Below are positions 61,017 to 64,000 of a stretch of DNA of 64,000 bases, in pieces. Numbering within the stretch: the first letter of the stretch is position 1; every line of letters starts with the position of its first letter. The DNA comes from Paramacrobiotus metropolitanus (lineage: Eukaryota > Tardigrada > Eutardigrada > Parachela > Macrobiotidae), in assembly GCF_019649055.1 (NCBI RefSeq), contig NW_026570242.1, forward strand, positions 310,001 to 374,000, written 5' to 3'. The notes below the pieces were generated by a model. It worked only from the letters and a program-made list of their open reading frames with translations. It was not told where the DNA came from and ran no database searches. The position numbers and the translations under genes are program-made.

Positions 61017-62215
61017 TCATCCCAGACTGTAATCCAACAGAATTTTCTGTGGTGTCTCATCCTGCAACCAGGCAATTAGCAGTTACAACACAATAAACCA
61101 TAGTGTATTATCTCACGCCATATCCATTTTATTCCACAACTTTACTGTCACCGGGTAAATGCGGCAAAGAGAACACTGTGCAAGCTGCCTACAATGGCAA
61201 TAAAAAGCTAAAACAGTCCGGCAAGCAACATACCGGCACCTTAAACAAAAGACAGGCTATCGCAGTATACAGGCAAAAAATATTCAAACCAAGCAGACAT
61301 TTTCAAAGGACGCCAGAACACGCAACGCGGAGGGAAATGCGGGCATACACGGTACACGAAACGTGTATTCCACTGAGTTTCGCATGGACGGAGCAAACCA
61401 ATCAAACCAAGCCAAATTCTTCCAGAGCGGTGGTTACTGCCTCATCCTTTAAAAACAACAAAAAGAACCCATTACCGAATCAGCCTGGATACTGATGCGA
61501 CACTCAAACAGGGATCAGCGAGGCAACAAAACGCCGGTTAGGCAGTAACCACTTCGTAAGAACTGATACTTTTACTGCACGATAAGCACATTACACAAAA
61601 CATAAAAGATACCAGCGATAACGAAGTTTACTTCATTTTGCTGAACCACATAAAACACTGTACAGCATATCGTACCTCCTGCATCACATCTTGGGCGGAA
61701 ATGGCCTTCAAGACGTTCTTTTTACTCGTTTCCTGCACTTCACCACCGATAATGAATTCGTCCAGGATAAAGTAGGCTTTTTCGAAGTTAAAAATAATAT
61801 CCAATTCGCAAACCGATCCGAAATACTTGTCTAGGAGCTCCACATAGCGATGTATCACTTCCAGCGTCATCAGTTCGTTATCCGTCTCATCGATCGCGCA
61901 ACAAAAATACAAGCTGGCATACCTTCGTTAAGAAACACCGAGAAAATGGTTAAAAATCGATTAGCCAGACAACGCTTTGACTCATCTGTACACAGCGCAC
62001 ACATCACATGCATGGGAATTATGCAATGTATTGTACCTCTTGTAAACAACCTTCAAGTCTTTCCATTCCAGAAAACTGCACATTTTGGCTTTCCGCTGCA
62101 GAACGGCGTTAACAAGTTCGCGGGTGATCCGCTTCTTCTGCTTTTCCGGTTGCGCCACGTACCATTTCTGTAGCCGGAGTTTTCCTTGCCGGCTGAATAG
62201 CAGCATGAACTGCAT
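61017..62215 (-). CDS. AP1S2: AP-1 complex subunit sigma
   Basis: Three exons, 62215-62037, 61922-61676 and 61061-61017, with phases 2 and 0, 156 residues. The start '[19 protein letters not shown]' and '[23 protein letters not shown]' are near-invariant for clathrin adaptor AP-1 sigma. '[22 protein letters not shown]' and '[19 protein letters not shown]' follow. The small last exon adds '[14 protein letters not shown]', matching the vertebrate 'ETPRSVLEEIG' end in position. Sigma 1 stabilises the AP-1 core and binds dileucine signals with the gamma subunit during trans-Golgi and endosome sorting. Animal sigma-1 paralogs are too alike here to choose 1, 2 or 3 firmly. Confidence 0.95.
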
Positions 62216-63737
62216 CTGGATTACAGATAAGGCACTTCAGATGAAACACGCAATAATGGTAACGTTTAAAGTACGACTTTGAAGCAAAATAATGAAAATA
62301 TTATGAAATCAAAATTAAAAAAATAATCAGGTTCACTATCCAGGTAGTATACTGTACTGTGTACTATGAATTATTGTCATCACTCCGGAAGGAGTGTACT
62401 GTACTTCACTAACCATTTTCGGGAATGATGTCGCGAGATCCAAGGTACAAGTCAAATACTGTTAAATGCTAAGTCGAGACGTAGTCAACAATAACAGTGT
62501 TGTGCCAACAACTATTTTATGAACGTCGAAACGCGAAGCTGCGAATAATAATCTCTACCAAACACGGGTAGTCAGTCAAATACTGTCGTCTGACTCGTCT
62601 CCATACTCCGAACTCCGAAGAACACTCAACGTACGGGTACGTAAAGTAAAACTTCAGCGAAAATGATTCAGAAAAGCGAAAAGATTACTGCGAAACCGAC
62701 TAAAGAACAGACAAATACTTTTGAAAAGGAAAAAATAAATTTCATAACATAACATCATAAACTTTCACTTAAAATTTTATGTATTCGTCACTGTAAAAAT
62801 ACTCTTCAATACTGCGCTGCCCTGCAACTTTGTCGCGACTTCCAGGTGGCAAGCCCTTACCTGACAGTTGGCATTTCCATTACACTTATTCACTCTACTG
62901 CATACTGGTTTAAGAAATCGCTGGTATTGGTATTGTTACCAAAGCCGTGGAAAATCTTGTTGGAGTTTTAACGTGGCCTGTGCTACTCTTGAATGTGACA
63001 ACTTTTGATCTTTTGATTTTTTGAAGTTTTTTTAATATCACCACGTCAGCTCGATAGTTATTGATGATGCTTTAACACAAACTCAAAGTTTAGTAGGTCT
63101 CTGGGTCTTTAGCAGACAATTTTTTCGCACCGTTTTACGTTCTTGTCACCTTGTGTAGAAATTACAGTACGTGGCTGACTAATCTCTGCTGGTATTCTGA
63201 ATACATCTCGAACGTTTACAACTTTACTGTTTAGTGTTTACAACTTGGAACTTCCAAGTTGGAAGCTGAGGAAGCGCTTGAAGAAACATCATGAATGATG
63301 AAGATATCGTTGTGCACAATATAGACGCAGCGAAGAACGCTCATAATCTTTGATTTTTATAATCTTATGATTCTTACTGATCCGGATGTGATTCGTTTTT
63401 TGATTCGGAGATTTCTTTTGCCTTGTGACGTTTGCGGAACCGATCATCGGACTGATTTGTGGTCTAATATTCTGTGATTTATTTATCGGAAGACGAAAGG
63501 TACTGGAGACTATCGTAGTTTGTTGGTACGAAAAAGCTCTAATTGTTGCTGGTAATTTTTGACATGCTGATTGTGAGTGTTGGCTACGAATTGGTACTTA
63601 TTGCTTGTGAGTTGTGTATCATGCATCATGCAGTGTGGTATAAGTATAACTGGTACAGAGCAGACTATAGTTTTGGGCTAATATACGGAAAATGTGTTAC
63701 AGCTTAACTCAGCTAATATTGTTCATCCTTTGTGACC
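62216..63737. other. Divergent promoter region
   Basis: Between AP1S (minus) and the terminal gene (plus). AT-rich with no frame of note; a small inverted motif aacttggaa/ttccaagtt occurs near 63242-63262. Confidence 0.4.
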
Positions 63738-63914
63738 ATGGATTCTACAACTATCGATATCAGTGGGAATATGGAAATCCCGAAGAGCACTGGCGGTATG
63801 GGAGCAGCGTCGGGAATGATCCCGGGATCTGCGCCAGCTCCCGCTGCTGATCCTATTGGGAGTCATCCGGCCTTTGCCGCGGCGGGCTTTGCTAACAACG
63901 TGATCGTCAGAAAG
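63738..63914 (+). CDS. First coding exon of an unknown gene, cut by the window
   Basis: ATG in a good context (gaccATGg) opens a 59-codon exon ending 'NVIVRK' at a GTGAGT donor (AGA AA|gtgagt). The sequence is rich in Ala, Gly, Pro and Met and looks disordered ('GGMGAASGMIPGSAPAPAADPIG'). Not recognised. The remainder of the gene lies beyond 64000, so no function can be given. GC-rich coding composition against AT-rich flanks supports a real exon. Confidence 0.6.
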
Positions 63915-64000
63915 TGAGTATCAGCGGTCCAGTAAACATCGCAGTGCTGATCTGAACGATCTCGTAAGATGAGGAATTGTTGATTGATTGCGTAGACTAC

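Overview
This is a gene-dense window of an animal nuclear genome. Genes are split by mostly short GT-AG introns, and no bacterial operon signals were seen. The gene set (ERR nuclear receptor, single-LIM muscle LIM protein, TMC channel, AP-1 sigma, ITPA, CDKL kinase, axonemal CFAP91, LITAF-like cluster) fits an ecdysozoan. A flagellar gene argues against a nematode. Compact introns and divergent proteins make a tardigrade my best guess; this is inference only.

Layout: 0.4-4.1 kb holds a PDCD7/U11-U12 59K-like gene whose large intron contains an antisense TMED10-type p24 gene and a near-perfect 68-bp-arm palindrome. 4.8-6.4 kb is a two-exon coiled-coil gene. 7.0-8.2 kb is an ERR-type (NR3B) receptor. 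9.6-16.9 kb holds two paralogous Thr-rich mucin-like secreted protein genes that end in the same six-cysteine module. 17.6 kb has a tRNA-like Pol III gene. 18-22 kb is CFAP91. 23.9-24.5 kb is a muscle LIM protein. 26.6-36.1 kb is a tandem array of three LITAF-domain genes with identical intron phases. 37.1-39.7 kb is a seven-exon iPLA2-beta (PLA2G6-like) gene. 40.4-42.7 kb is an atypical serpin. 46.3-51.4 kb is a TMC channel gene with an inverted-repeat element in an intron. 54.3-54.8 kb is a LINE remnant. 55.4 kb encodes the 25-residue ribosomal protein eL41. 56.9-58.8 kb is a CDKL kinase, 59.4-60.2 kb ITPA, 61.0-62.2 kb AP-1 sigma, and the window ends inside the first coding exon of an unknown gene.

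The genes are mostly unrelated housekeeping or tissue genes without a shared pathway. The main local stories are duplications (mucin pair, LITAF trio, an iPLA2 intron fragment copied 5 kb away) and several fold-back repeats. The best candidate for an undescribed family is the mucin pair, defined by Thr-rich repeats plus a C-terminal C-x22-C-x13-C-x16-CC-x8-C module.
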